A stretch of DNA of 64,000 nucleotides from Algoriphagus sp. A40 (lineage in GTDB: Bacteria > Bacteroidota > Bacteroidia > Cytophagales > Cyclobacteriaceae): NCBI RefSeq assembly GCF_002002735.1, contig NZ_MUNY01000053.1:1-64000 (forward strand). Reading direction: 5' to 3'. The position numbers and the translations under genes were made by a program. Under the pieces are notes generated by a model. That model ran no database searches and had not been told where the DNA came from. It saw only the letters and a program-made list of their open reading frames with translations. Below, one piece after another: positions 17,813 through 26,774 of this stretch (positions within the stretch are counted from its first letter, which is position 1; every line of letters begins with the position of its first letter).

Positions 17813-20290
17813 ATGCTTCGTACCCTTTTTGTCGCAGTTTTTTTCTTTTTTTCTACCTCCCTCTGGGCCCAATATACCCTAAGAGGTAAAGTGACAGATG
17901 CTGAAACCGGCGATCCGATTGCATTTGCGAATGTGATCCTGAAAGGGACAACTATTGGGATTACCACGGATTTCGAAGGAAACTATCTGATCTCTTCCAA
18001 ATCCCTGAGCGATAGTCTTTTGGTGAGCTATCTGGGTTATTTTTCCCAATCCAAACCGCTTACAGATCAACCTGAGCAAGTTCTTAACTTCCAACTTCGC
18101 CCCAGCGATTTTGAACTCGACGCATTTGTCTTTGAAGCTGGGGAAAATCCTGCTTTTGAAATTATCAGACGTGCTTCAGAACGGAGGAAAGACTTTGACA
18201 AAAGGTCTCTCAGTGCCTATGAAACGAAGAATTACACCAAAATTGAAATAGATATAGATAACCTATCAGAGGATTTTAGACAAAGAAAATCCGTTGTGAA
18301 GGTGACTTCGGTATTAGACAGCATCAAGCAGCTGACCAATGACGAGGGGGAAAAGATACTACCTGTCTTCTTTTCTGAGACGGTCTCTAAGTTTTATTAC
18401 CGAAATAATCCCGAGCTAAGAAAAGAAGTCATCGAAAAATCCAAAGTGACCGGAGTGGGAATCACCGACGGATCTACCACTTCGCAGATCACAGGTTCAG
18501 TCTTTCAGGAATATAATTTTTACAAAAACTGGCTTTCTATCCTAAACAAGGACTTTATTTCTCCTATTTCGGACGGGTGGAAGTCATTCTATGACTATGA
18601 TCTGCTGGACTCGGTTTTGGTCGGACAGGACACTTGCTACAAGCTTCAGGTCTATCCCCGCAGGGAGCAGGATTTGGCATTTACCGGGACGATTTGGATC
18701 AAAAAAGAAGATTACTCCCTAAGGCAGGTGGATTTGACAATTCCCAAAGCTGCCAATCTGAATTTTGTGGACCGTATCAAAATCCAGCAGGAGCTGGGCC
18801 CAAGTTCTGCCGGGCCATTGATTCCTTCCAAAACCCGGGTTTTGATCAAAATCTCACAGGTGTCTGATAAAACAGCCGGACTGTTGGCCAAGTTTTATAC
18901 TGCCACAGACAGTGTGATAGTCAATGATCCCAAAGAGACGAGTTTCTTCAATCAAGCGGTGGAGTTACAGCCTGATTTTGGGATGGCGGATGAATCTTTT
19001 TGGCTGGAAAATCGGCCCGATCCGCTGAGCTCCGAAGAATTGGCAGTGCTTCAGATGGTAGATACCTTAAAGAAAATCCCTATTATCCGGTTCTATTCTG
19101 AAGGGTTGAAATTTTTCGCCACAGGATATAAACCCTTAGGCAAAATCGATATTGGACCCTGGCCGGGATTTTTCAATTACAATGATGTAGAAAGTGTCCG
19201 CCTTGGAATGGGCCTGAGGACCAATTACAAGTTCAGCAAAAAGTGGGAACTGAAAGGTTATCTGGCATACGGTTTTGGGGACATGGAGTGGAAATACGCC
19301 GCTTCGGCCACGCGTATTTTGGACCGAAGCCGCTGGTCCACGGTTCAGGTCTATTCCAACAAAGAAATCGATCAGGTGGGTTTGGAGATCGCAAACCTCC
19401 AAAGCAACAGCGTTTTCTTGGCAGCATCCCGCTTTGGCACCTTGCGCAGTCCCTATTTCAGTACCAATCATGGGTTGAATGTGCAGCGGGAATTTTTCAA
19501 GGGATTTCTGGTCAAAGCCGGAGTGAACGTCGGTCAATTTGATCCGCTTTATGATTTCTACTACCTCGAAAAGGACACCCGGGAATACCGCTCCAACTTC
19601 GAAACCACAGAAATCCGAGCTGGAATCCGCTATGGACGAGATGAGATCATCATCATCAACGACAATGAGCGGTCATCTCTGGGATCAATCAAATGGCCAA
19701 TCTTTGAGGTCAATTATGCCCGGGGAATGAACTGGCTGGGAGGCGATCTGGAGTACCAAAAGCTAAGTCTCTATGTCTATCAGCGCATCAATATGGGGCT
19801 TTTGGGAGTGGGAAGATATGAACTGGATGCCGGAAAGATTTTCGGGGAAGTGCCTTACCCGATTTTGAAAAACCACTTGGGCAACGAGACTATTTTCTAT
19901 ACGACTGCGGCATTCAACACTATGAACTTTACGGAATTCACTTCTGATCAATATTTCAGCATTCGTTATCGGCAATCGTTTGAAGGCTTTCTGCTCAATT
20001 CCATTCCCCTTATCCAACGCTTAAAATGGCGATTTGTAGGAAATGCCAATGTCCTCTGGGGCTCGGTGAAGGACTACAATGTGGAAAATGTGCCGACAGT
20101 TGATCCTGAGGGAAATCCTCTCAAAACCTTTGGCCGGCTGGATTTCGGAAACCCTTACCTAGAACTAGGCTATGGCGTGGAGAATATTTTTAAGTTTTTC
20201 CGAGTGGATTTTTTCCACCGGATGACCTATTTGGATAATCCGGGAGCGAAGCCATTTCATGTGAAGGTTAGTGCGCAGTTTATACTTTAA
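17813..20290 (+). CDS. DUF5686 outer-membrane protein with carboxypeptidase-like regulatory domain
   Basis: The protein has about 825 residues. A signal peptide (LRTLFVAVFFFFSTSLWAQ) leads into a CarboxypepD_reg-like beta-sandwich (TLRGKVTDAETGDPIAFANVILKGT) as found at the N terminus of TonB-dependent receptors. The rest is the DUF5686 region, and the C-terminal third has alternating patterns expected of a beta-barrel ending in KVSAQFIL. There is no TonB-dependent plug. Function is unknown; it is common in Bacteroidota. The ATG at 17813 was preferred to a TTG 16 codons upstream because it starts the signal peptide. Confidence 0.85.
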   Translation: MLRTLFVAVFFFFSTSLWAQYTLRGKVTDAETGDPIAFANVILKGTTIGITTDFEGNYLISSKSLSDSLLVSYLGYFSQSKPLTDQPEQVLNFQLRPSDFELDAFVFEAGENPAFEIIRRASERRKDFDKRSLSAYETKNYTKIEIDIDNLSEDFRQRKSVVKVTSVLDSIKQLTNDEGEKILPVFFSETVSKFYYRNNPELRKEVIEKSKVTGVGITDGSTTSQITGSVFQEYNFYKNWLSILNKDFISPISDGWKSFYDYDLLDSVLVGQDTCYKLQVYPRREQDLAFTGTIWIKKEDYSLRQVDLTIPKAANLNFVDRIKIQQELGPSSAGPLIPSKTRVLIKISQVSDKTAGLLAKFYTATDSVIVNDPKETSFFNQAVELQPDFGMADESFWLENRPDPLSSEELAVLQMVDTLKKIPIIRFYSEGLKFFATGYKPLGKIDIGPWPGFFNYNDVESVRLGMGLRTNYKFSKKWELKGYLAYGFGDMEWKYAASATRILDRSRWSTVQVYSNKEIDQVGLEIANLQSNSVFLAASRFGTLRSPYFSTNHGLNVQREFFKGFLVKAGVNVGQFDPLYDFYYLEKDTREYRSNFETTEIRAGIRYGRDEIIIINDNERSSLGSIKWPIFEVNYARGMNWLGGDLEYQKLSLYVYQRINMGLLGVGRYELDAGKIFGEVPYPILKNHLGNETIFYTTAAFNTMNFTEFTSDQYFSIRYRQSFEGFLLNSIPLIQRLKWRFVGNANVLWGSVKDYNVENVPTVDPEGNPLKTFGRLDFGNPYLELGYGVENIFKFFRVDFFHRMTYLDNPGAKPFHVKVSAQFIL

Positions 20291-20382
20291 TTTTTTTGAA
20301 AATATTAGTTGAAGGACCACTAAGTCTTTGGCTTTATGAGAATTGATTCTTAAGTTATAGGACAATTCTAAAGCTAAATAAA

Positions 20383-20955
20383 ATGTCAATAGCCCTGAGA
20401 CGCCTCAAATTGATCCTGCTAAGCGTTTTAATTGTGATTGTGGCACTGCCTTCAGAAACTTTTGCCCAGAAAGAGACTCAAGAATTTACCGCAAGAAATT
20501 CAGTCTATCTTGAAATAGGCGGAAGTTCTGGAATCTATGCGGTCAACTACAGCAAGATTTTCCATCAAAAGGGAAAGCTAAAGCTGAATGCCAGTGCAGG
20601 TTTTTCTATGTTGCCTAATGAAAAAATAGATTCGAAGACTATTTGGCTTCCAGCGATTCCTTTAGAGGTATCAGCCTTATATGGCAAGTCAAACCATCAT
20701 CTGGAAATGGGTTTTGGGTTTACTTCCTATTTAGACAAAACCACGGCTATTGATTCTGAAACATTTGAATTAAGTGATGAAGTGGTCTTTGGCGCTGTTA
20801 TTCCTGTAAGAATTGGTTACAGATATCAAAAGCCTGAAGGTGGATTCTTTTTTAGGGTTGGATATACGCCACTTTTTAATGTTCCTGTAAGAGCAGGGAA
20901 AAGTTGGTCTTTTAATCCTTATCATGCAGGAGTAAGTTTTGGAAAGAGTTTTTGA
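20383..20955 (+). CDS. Predicted outer-membrane beta-barrel protein, unknown function
   Basis: The family is not recognised. The 190-residue protein has a signal peptide (LILLSVLIVIVALPSETFAQ) and then a run of amphipathic strands (YLEIGGSSGIYAVNYSKIF, HHLEMGFGFTSYLDK, GAVIPVRIGYRYQ) that suggest a small eight-stranded barrel in the outer membrane. It ends in a strand with a terminal Phe (GVSFGKSF), as expected for barrel insertion. It stands alone between the DUF5686 gene and thrS. Confidence 0.7.
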   Translation: MSIALRRLKLILLSVLIVIVALPSETFAQKETQEFTARNSVYLEIGGSSGIYAVNYSKIFHQKGKLKLNASAGFSMLPNEKIDSKTIWLPAIPLEVSALYGKSNHHLEMGFGFTSYLDKTTAIDSETFELSDEVVFGAVIPVRIGYRYQKPEGGFFFRVGYTPLFNVPVRAGKSWSFNPYHAGVSFGKSF

Positions 20956-21144
20956 GTTGGTTTAATACTTTTTGAAACAATCAGGAAAGGAATTTTCCAT
21001 TTTGATTCTCCTTTTTAGCTGAAGGAGAAGAAATTATATATCATTTCCACATTCCCTTCCCCTAAATTTTTCCTTTGCTGGTCGGTTTTGCATATTTGCA
21101 GCTTAAACCCTTTGCCTGTTTGTATGGGCAGAAAAACAAAAACC

Positions 21145-23094
21145 ATGTCACAACAAATTAAGATTACCCTTCCGGATGGCTCCGTGAGGGAGTACGAAAA
21201 AGGAACTTCCGGGCTACAGATTGCTGCAAGTATCAGCGAGGGTTTGGCACGGAATGTCCTTGCTGCCAAAGTCAATGGTCAGGTTTGGGATGCTACCCGA
21301 GCTATCGACACCGATTCCACCCTGCAATTGCTCACCTGGAACGATCTGGAAGGCAAAAACACCTTTTGGCACTCTTCTGCCCACTTGATGGCGGAAGCGC
21401 TGGAAGCCTTGTATCCCGGCACCAAGTTTGGCATCGGCCCTCCAATTGAGACCGGATTCTATTACGATGTGGACTTCGGTGACCACAAGCTGGAAGGGGA
21501 TGAACTGGAGAAGATCGAGCAGAAGATGATCGAGCTTTCGAAGCAGAAAAGTGAGTTTATCAGAACGAATGTAGGCAAGAAGGAAGCGGTTGCTTTCTTT
21601 CAGGAAAAAGGAGACGAGTACAAGCTTGATCTTTTGGAAGGCCTGGAGGATGGTTCGATCACCTTTTACCAGCAGGGCAATTTCACGGATCTTTGCCGTG
21701 GTCCGCACATTCCAAACACCGGTTTTATCAAAGCTGTCAAACTGACCAATATAGCCGGAGCCTACTGGAGAGGGGACGAAAAGCGCAAAATGCTGACCCG
21801 TATCTACGGCGTTACTTTTCCAAAAGCCCAAGAGCTGAAGGATTATTTGACGCTTTTAGAAGAAGCCAAAAAACGCGACCACCGCAAGATCGGCCGCGAG
21901 CTGGAACTTTTCACTTTCTCCGAAAAAGTCGGGATGGGATTGCCTTTATGGCTTCCCAAAGGCACTTTGCTGCGCGAGCGCCTGATCAGCTTTATGAAAA
22001 AAGCACAGGATAAGTCAGGCTATCAGCAGGTGACCACTCCACATATAGGAAGCAAAGCATTATATGAAACTTCCGGTCACTACGAGAAATATGGGAAGGA
22101 TTCCTTCCAGCCGATTACCACTCCTCACGAGGGAGAAGCATTCCTGCTGAAACCGATGAATTGCCCGCATCACTGCGAAATCTACAAGCACAAGCCGAGA
22201 TCCTACAAGGATTTGCCGATCCGCTATGCTGAGTTTGGTACAGTTTATAGATATGAGCAGAGTGGGGAATTGCACGGCTTGACCCGTGTTCGGGGATTTA
22301 CTCAGGATGATGCGCACATCTTCTGTCGTCCTGATCAGGTGAAAGAAGAGTTTATCAAAGTCATTGACTTGGTGCTTTATGTGTTCAAAGCTTTGGGTTT
22401 TGAGGATTATACCGCTCAGATTTCCCTGAGAGATCCTGAGAAAAAGGAAAAATACATTGGAACTGACGAGGCTTGGCAAAAAGCTGAATCGGCAATCATA
22501 GAAGCAGCCGCCGAGAAAGGATTGGTTACCGTGACCGAATTGGGCGAAGCGGCATTTTATGGACCAAAGCTTGACTTCATGGTGAAGGATGCTTTGGGGA
22601 GAAAATGGCAGCTTGGAACCATCCAGGTAGATTACCAATTACCGGATAGATTCCAGCTCGAATATATCGGTTCGGATAATCAAAAGCACCGTCCTGTGAT
22701 GATCCACCGGGCACCATTTGGCTCTTTGGAGCGCTTCGTAGCGGTGCTGATCGAGCACTGTGCTGGTGATTTTCCACTTTGGCTGTCACCGGAACAGATC
22801 AATATTCTTCCTATTTCAGAAAAATACATCTCTTATGCTGAAGAGCTGAAGGGGATCTTGGATGAGGCGGGGATAGCAGGGCATATTGACAACCGGGATG
22901 AAAAGATTGGCCGCAAGATCCGTGACTCAGAAGTTAAAAAAGTGCCTTTCATGCTTATAGTAGGTGAAAAAGAGCAGGAAGATCAGAAAGTGTCCGTGCG
23001 AAAGCATGGGCATGGAGACATGGGAAGCTTCTCAATTGAGGAGTTTATTCAGTATTTTCAGGGGATTATTTCAGAATCACTGAGTAAGCAGTAA
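21145..23094 (+). CDS. thrS: Threonyl-tRNA synthetase
   Basis: ThrRS charges tRNA-Thr. The 649-residue protein has the TGS domain (1-60), the editing domain with [11 protein letters not shown] and the zinc-like site near residues 75-240, the class II catalytic core (motif 2 [25 protein letters not shown], zinc ligands in [12 protein letters not shown], motif 3 [11 protein letters not shown]) and the anticodon-binding domain at the end. ATG 21145 was chosen since the TGS domain begins there. It heads the thrS-infC-rpmI-rplT set. A -7-like CATATTTG lies at about 21091-21098. Confidence 0.96.
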   Translation: MSQQIKITLPDGSVREYEKGTSGLQIAASISEGLARNVLAAKVNGQVWDATRAIDTDSTLQLLTWNDLEGKNTFWHSSAHLMAEALEALYPGTKFGIGPPIETGFYYDVDFGDHKLEGDELEKIEQKMIELSKQKSEFIRTNVGKKEAVAFFQEKGDEYKLDLLEGLEDGSITFYQQGNFTDLCRGPHIPNTGFIKAVKLTNIAGAYWRGDEKRKMLTRIYGVTFPKAQELKDYLTLLEEAKKRDHRKIGRELELFTFSEKVGMGLPLWLPKGTLLRERLISFMKKAQDKSGYQQVTTPHIGSKALYETSGHYEKYGKDSFQPITTPHEGEAFLLKPMNCPHHCEIYKHKPRSYKDLPIRYAEFGTVYRYEQSGELHGLTRVRGFTQDDAHIFCRPDQVKEEFIKVIDLVLYVFKALGFEDYTAQISLRDPEKKEKYIGTDEAWQKAESAIIEAAAEKGLVTVTELGEAAFYGPKLDFMVKDALGRKWQLGTIQVDYQLPDRFQLEYIGSDNQKHRPVMIHRAPFGSLERFVAVLIEHCAGDFPLWLSPEQINILPISEKYISYAEELKGILDEAGIAGHIDNRDEKIGRKIRDSEVKKVPFMLIVGEKEQEDQKVSVRKHGHGDMGSFSIEEFIQYFQGIISESLSKQ

Positions 23095-23180
23095 AAACGT
23101 AATATTTTATTCTGCTTTTTTGAATTAGAAATAATTCCGATATTTGCAGGCAATTTCACAAAAAACAACCAATAGCTAAC

Positions 23181-23735
23181 TTGAATCAAAGACCACAGCA
23201 GCCAAGAGGAAGACAAGAAGAACCTTATCGGATCAATCATAAGATCAGAGTACGTGAAGTAAGGTTAGTAGGAGATTTTGTAGAAGGAGGCAACGCCGTA
23301 CTTCCCATCGAAAAAGCCATCAAACTAGCTCAGGACAATGAGCTCGATCTTGTAGAGATTTCCCCTAATGCAGAGCCTCCAGTTTGTAAAATCATCGACT
23401 ATGCGAAGTTTAAATACGAGCAAAAGAAGAAACAAAAGGAGATCAAGGCCAATGCAGCCAAAGTTGTTTTAAAAGAAATCAGATTCGGACCGAATACCGA
23501 TGATCATGACTTCAACTTCAAATTGAAGCACGCCATCAACTTTCTGAAAGAAGGAGCAAAAGTAAAGGCTTACGTACACTTTGTGGGCCGCTCGATTGTC
23601 TTCAAGGAAAGAGGAGAGATGCTTCTTTTGAAATTTGCGCAGGAGCTCGAAGACCACGGAGTGGTGGAGCAAATGCCAAAGTTGGAAGGAAAACGAATGA
23701 ACATCTTTATCGCGCCGAAGCCGGGTAAAAAATAA
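23181..23735 (+). CDS. infC: Translation initiation factor IF-3
   Basis: IF-3 binds the 30S subunit and checks the start codon. The 184-residue protein has the N domain ([17 protein letters not shown]), a linker rich in Lys, and the C domain ([26 protein letters not shown]). The start codon is TTG. IF-3 genes often use weak starts so that the factor limits its own translation (known for E. coli with AUU); TTG here fits but is common in this genome. A promoter-like GATATTTG lies at about 23139-23146 in the 86-base gap after thrS. Confidence 0.95.
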   Translation: MNQRPQQPRGRQEEPYRINHKIRVREVRLVGDFVEGGNAVLPIEKAIKLAQDNELDLVEISPNAEPPVCKIIDYAKFKYEQKKKQKEIKANAAKVVLKEIRFGPNTDDHDFNFKLKHAINFLKEGAKVKAYVHFVGRSIVFKERGEMLLLKFAQELEDHGVVEQMPKLEGKRMNIFIAPKPGKK

Positions 23736-23759
23736 TTTCAACCAACTAAATACAGCAAA

Positions 23760-23954
23760 ATGCCAAAAGTAAAAACCAAATCCAGTGCAAAAAAGCGGTT
23801 TGCCTTAACAGGTACCGGTAAAATCAAAAGGAAACACGCTTTCAAAAGCCACATCCTGACGAAAAAATCTACTAAGCGTAAGCATAACCTGACCAAAACC
23901 GGTTTGGTGCACGTTTCCGACGAAGGTAGAGTAAGAGACATGTTGAAGATCTGA
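23760..23954 (+). CDS. rpmI: 50S ribosomal protein L35
   Basis: This 64-residue, Lys-rich protein matches L35 in length and in the pattern [29 protein letters not shown]. It lies 24 bases after infC. A gap of 106 bases separates it from rplT, which is long for this pair. Confidence 0.96.
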   Translation: MPKVKTKSSAKKRFALTGTGKIKRKHAFKSHILTKKSTKRKHNLTKTGLVHVSDEGRVRDMLKI

Positions 23955-24060
23955 TCTTCGTCTAATCTCTTTAAAAATTAAGGTTCATTAATTCACCAGA
24001 TGCTTTGGTAAAAAAGATTTCGAGTCAATCGGAACACCAAGTGTCAAAAATCAAAAAACT

Positions 24061-24405
24061 ATGCCTAGATCAGTAAACGCGGTAGCGTCAAGAGCAAGAA
24101 GAAAAAAGGTTTTAAAGGCCACTAGAGGTTACTTCGGAAGAGGTAAAAACGTGTGGACTGTAGCCAAAAACAAGTATGAGAAAGGTCTTCAGTACGCCTA
24201 CAGAGACCGTAAAGCAAAGAAAAGAGAATTCAGAGCTTTGTGGATTCAGCGTATCAACGCCGGTGCTCGTGAGCACGGTGTTTCCTATTCTCAATTGATG
24301 GGTTTGTTGAAGAAAGCTGAAATCGAACTTAACAGAAAGGTTTTGGCTGATTTGGCAATGAATCACCCAGAGGCATTCAAAGCTGTAGTTGAAAGAGTAA
24401 AATAA
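24061..24405 (+). CDS. rplT: 50S ribosomal protein L20
   Basis: L20 binds 23S rRNA early in 50S assembly and in several bacteria also represses its own operon by binding a leader RNA (known). The 114-residue protein has the basic N tail ([25 protein letters not shown]) and the globular C domain. Length is standard. It is the last gene before a strong terminator. Confidence 0.97.
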   Translation: MPRSVNAVASRARRKKVLKATRGYFGRGKNVWTVAKNKYEKGLQYAYRDRKAKKREFRALWIQRINAGAREHGVSYSQLMGLLKKAEIELNRKVLADLAMNHPEAFKAVVERVK

Positions 24406-24428
24406 GGTCGGCACTCCTTATTTTGCGG

Positions 24429-24454
24429 AAGCCTTCCTTCGGGAAGGCTTTTTT
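24429..24454 (+). terminator. Rho-independent terminator of the rplT operon
   Basis: The stem AAGCCTTCC / GGAAGGCTT closes a stable TTCG tetraloop and is followed by T residues. The convergent Nramp-like gene ends three to four bases further on, so the A-rich side may also help that gene. Confidence 0.9.
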
Positions 24455-24457
24455 CGT

Positions 24458-25786
24458 TTAAAAGAGTTTGAACAACCCATAGGCCGAAACTGCAAGTATC
24501 GAAATGACACTGAGCCAAAACATAAGTTCGGACCAGGGACCCGAAATCAGTCTTAATTCTCTGTTTTTTGATCTGAATTTTATGGCTGCGACGACCACTA
24601 CCAGCAACAAAACAGAACCGACAACTCCCCCTGAAAGCACCATAAATCCGGGAAGATTGACAAACAGGAACGTAATCACCCAAATTGCAGGAAAAACCCA
24701 GGCGAGGATTTTAACCCATTTTTTTCTTTCCTCCTGATCGCGATTTCCAATCCATCCAAACTGGGAGAAGATATCGGGGAAAAGCCTCGACCAAAAGGCA
24801 AGGGTTGCAAAGACGCTTGAATAAAGTGCGAAAAATGCCCCTGCCAAATATCCAAATCTTGCTCCCGGACCTAGCGATTGGGTATAGATGGTCGCCAGAA
24901 AATTGATCAGATCGTTACCGTCGGGTATTTCCTTTTGTCCATAAAGTACAGCTGCACCCAACAAATAAAAGGCTGCAGTGACCAAGGTGTAAATGATCAT
25001 AGCCAAAAAGGCATCCAAATACATGATTTTGATCCAACCCTTAGCCCGTTTTTTCCAGGATTCCGAACCGTCATTTGGGCCGGTATAGGCCGCATAGCCT
25101 TTTTCCTGACACCAATACGTATAGGCGATGATTTCATCGCTGGCTACTCCGGTGATTCCAAATGCACCGATTGCAACAAAAAGCACTTTCTGAGGAAGTT
25201 CGAAAGTTAGACCTGACTTTACATCCTCCCATGAGAAACCAAAAGGGGTATAAAAAAGTCCGATCAAAGAAGCCAAAGTAAAGAGTGTAAAACCGAAAAC
25301 CATCAGTGCGGAGGCTTTCTCGATCAATCGATAATAGTTTTTGAAAATCAAAAGTCCCAGGCTGATACCTAGAAGAATTAACCAAAGGCTAATCGGAATC
25401 TTGGGAAAAATCAGGTTCATGACAATAGCTGAACTTCCAAGCATGCCGCCAAGCTGAAGGATTTTGAAGAGTGAAAGAAGAAAAGTTGACCAAACAGCCC
25501 AATTCACCTTTCCGAACACGGGACCGGCAAGCTGGTTGAATTCCTGCATCAAAGGCTTTCCTGAGAGGATTGCATTTTTTCCAAATTCAAGCTGGACAGC
25601 AACTTTGATCAGACAACTGGCCAGGATTACCCAAAAGGTGATAAATCCAGCTTTTGCTCCAAGGACGGTCGTAGCTATCAACTCCCCAGAACCGACAATG
25701 GATGCGGAAAGGATAAATCCCGGTCCTAAAAATCGGAGTTTCTGAAAAAATAAATCAGGAGGGTTTTGGATCGATTTTGGGCTCAT
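24458..25786 (-). CDS. Nramp-like transporter with altered metal-site motifs
   Basis: With the start near 25786 the protein has about 442 residues and eleven or so membrane helices in an Nramp/LeuT-like fold. The first helix reads GPGFILSASIVGSGELIATT where classical Nramp proteins have DPGN, so the metal-binding Asp and Asn are replaced by Gly and Glu. In helix 6 the usual MPHN site appears as ASDEIIAY. The metal-coordinating Met is therefore missing, and a different substrate, perhaps Mg or another cation, is likely. A longer frame to 25984 runs through a decayed tRNA and is not credible. It lies 18 bases past a tRNA terminator on the same strand. Confidence 0.82.
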   Translation of the reverse strand: MSPKSIQNPPDLFFQKLRFLGPGFILSASIVGSGELIATTVLGAKAGFITFWVILASCLIKVAVQLEFGKNAILSGKPLMQEFNQLAGPVFGKVNWAVWSTFLLSLFKILQLGGMLGSSAIVMNLIFPKIPISLWLILLGISLGLLIFKNYYRLIEKASALMVFGFTLFTLASLIGLFYTPFGFSWEDVKSGLTFELPQKVLFVAIGAFGITGVASDEIIAYTYWCQEKGYAAYTGPNDGSESWKKRAKGWIKIMYLDAFLAMIIYTLVTAAFYLLGAAVLYGQKEIPDGNDLINFLATIYTQSLGPGARFGYLAGAFFALYSSVFATLAFWSRLFPDIFSQFGWIGNRDQEERKKWVKILAWVFPAIWVITFLFVNLPGFMVLSGGVVGSVLLLVVVVAAIKFRSKNRELRLISGPWSELMFWLSVISILAVSAYGLFKLF

Positions 25787-25803
25787 TCGGGAGGAATATA
25801 GCC

Positions 25804-25839
25804 AAAAAAAGAAAAAGGCTTCCGTTTCCGAAAGCCTTT
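25804..25839 (-). terminator. Terminator, second copy (after the decayed tRNA)
   Basis: The stem AAAGGCTT / AAGCCTTT with a loop of about ten bases is followed on the minus strand by a T run. It is a near-exact duplicate of the terminator at 25983-26016. An extra 11-base inverted repeat (CCGAAAGCCTT at about 25828 with AAGGCTTTCGG at about 25849) adds a competing hairpin. Confidence 0.65.
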
Positions 25840-25841
25840 GT

Positions 25842-25972
25842 AGTCCCGAAGGCTTTCGGGAGGAGATTTGAACCTGCCTGCGGCAGGCAGGCTCCCGTTC
25901 GCCGCGCCTGTGCGCAGAGGCGTAGCGGATATGAATCTTGCGCTCTAGCTCCAAGTATCGGAAAACGTAGCT
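25842..25972 (-). pseudogene. Decayed duplicate of tRNA-Met(CAT) with palindromic insertion
   Basis: Read on the minus strand this segment keeps pieces of the intact tRNA at 26018-26091, in order: GAGCTA near the start, TAGAGCGCA.GATTCATA.CC around the CAT anticodon, TTCAAATCTCC of the T arm, and CTACAAAGGCTTTCGG running into the terminator. About 45 extra bases interrupt it between anticodon and T arm. They include a 19-base palindrome (25873-25891, CCTGCCTGC arms around one base) and an imperfect CGCCTGTGCGCAGAGGCG palindrome. The acceptor stem can no longer pair. Confidence 0.7.
25873..25891. repeat. REP-like palindrome
   Basis: The palindrome has nine-base perfect arms (CCTGCCTGC / GCAGGCAGG) around a single G. 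It lies in the part of the decayed tRNA that has no counterpart in the intact copy. Its GC content is far above the surroundings, which suggests it arrived as a short mobile palindrome. Confidence 0.6.
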
Positions 25973-25982
25973 CAAGATAGAC

Positions 25983-26016
25983 AAAAAAGAAAAGGCTTCC
26001 GTTTCCGAAAGCCTTT
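25983..26016 (-). terminator. Terminator of tRNA-Met
   Basis: On the minus strand, directly after the tRNA, AAAGGCTT pairs with AAGCCTTT and is followed by a T-rich tail (reverse of acaaaaaaga). Confidence 0.75.
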
Positions 26017-26017
26017 G

Positions 26018-26091
26018 TAGCGAGAGGGAGATTTGAACTCCCGACCTCAGGGTTATGAATCCTGCGCTCTAACCAACTGAGCTACCTCGCC
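26018..26091 (-). tRNA. tRNA-Met (anticodon CAT)
   Basis: The 74-base cloverleaf folds with acceptor GGCGAGG / TCTCGCT (G-U at both ends), D arm GCTC..GAGC, anticodon loop TTCATAA, and T arm GGGAG TTCAAAT CTCCC. The discriminator base is A and CCA is not encoded. The first base pair is G-U, not the unpaired C-A of initiators, so this is elongator Met; a lysidine-modified Ile tRNA with CAT cannot be fully excluded. A promoter lies about 130 bases upstream. Confidence 0.88.
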
Positions 26092-26223
26092 AAATATTTT
26101 TAATAAATTTTTCAGGTATTGATTTTTGAAATTAATGGCTAACTTAAACCATCATCGGATTTCCAAAAATCTGGCCTTTTCCTTATGAAAAGCGCCTTTT
26201 TGAGCCCCCTGCGAAAGGGAATG

Positions 26224-26255
26224 CAAATATGAGGTCTTGTACTCTGAAATGCAAG
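26224..26255 (-). promoter_or_regulatory. Promoter of tRNA-Met
   Basis: On the minus strand CTTG (26255-26252) and CATATTTG (26231-26224) are spaced by exactly 20 bases, each one base from the Bacteroidota TTTG and TAnnTTTG elements. The transcript would carry a leader of about 125 bases ahead of the tRNA, with A/T-rich hairpin potential. Confidence 0.55.
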
Positions 26256-26304
26256 TTCAGTTTTGAGAAAAAGTGTGAAAACTCACCTTTAAAATTAACG
26301 AATC

Positions 26305-26700
26305 ATGGTCAAAAATAAGTTTGTTGCTGATTATCAAATAAATGCTTCCAAAAAAATTGTATTTCATTATTTAAGTTCTGCAAGTGGATTAGAGGAGTGG
26401 TTTGCTGACGAAGTGCGTATTGATGAAGACAAGAATTATATTTTCAATTTTGACAATGAAGATCACCATGCGAAACTGACTTCCTTAAGATCAAACCTTC
26501 ATGTGAAATTTGACTTTTTTGATCCCAAAAGCACCAATGAGACTGACCATTCCTTTATTGAATTCAAATTGGAAGAAAACGAACTGACCCAATCGCTTTT
26601 TTTGAAAGTGATAGACTATTCGAATGACTATGAAGAAGAGGAGCTGGAAGCGATTTGGGATGGACTGATTTCGAAGCTAAAGGAAATAATAGGTGGTTAA
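26305..26700 (+). CDS. START-like domain protein (SRPBCC fold)
   Basis: This 131-residue cytoplasmic protein resembles the START-like/AHSA1 group of Bacteroidota (KFVADYQINASKKIVFHYLSSASGLEEWFADEVRI at the N terminus, a Glu-rich C-terminal helix). The fold makes a hydrophobic pocket; ligand and role are unknown. It lies 74 bases ahead of the LptF/LptG-like permease gene on the same strand, which is a common pairing in this phylum as far as recalled. Confidence 0.8.
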   Translation: MVKNKFVADYQINASKKIVFHYLSSASGLEEWFADEVRIDEDKNYIFNFDNEDHHAKLTSLRSNLHVKFDFFDPKSTNETDHSFIEFKLEENELTQSLFLKVIDYSNDYEEEELEAIWDGLISKLKEIIGG

Positions 26701-26774
26701 ATTCAGACCAAATCGCCAACTTTGAACTCTGGTAGGAATTTTTCGTTTTTCCATGCCGGAGGAAGTTTGCACGG

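Noticed and set aside
21061..21144. T-box riboswitch ahead of thrS
   Set aside because: No T-box consensus or specifier stem is visible in the short leader, and T-boxes are not expected in this phylum.
21214..21831. A 205-codon minus-strand frame opposite thrS
   Set aside because: It lies wholly in the catalytic gene thrS and has no recognisable domain.
25787..25984. N-terminal extension of the Nramp-like protein
   Set aside because: The frame crosses two terminators and a decayed tRNA, and the normal first helix starts just after residue 67.
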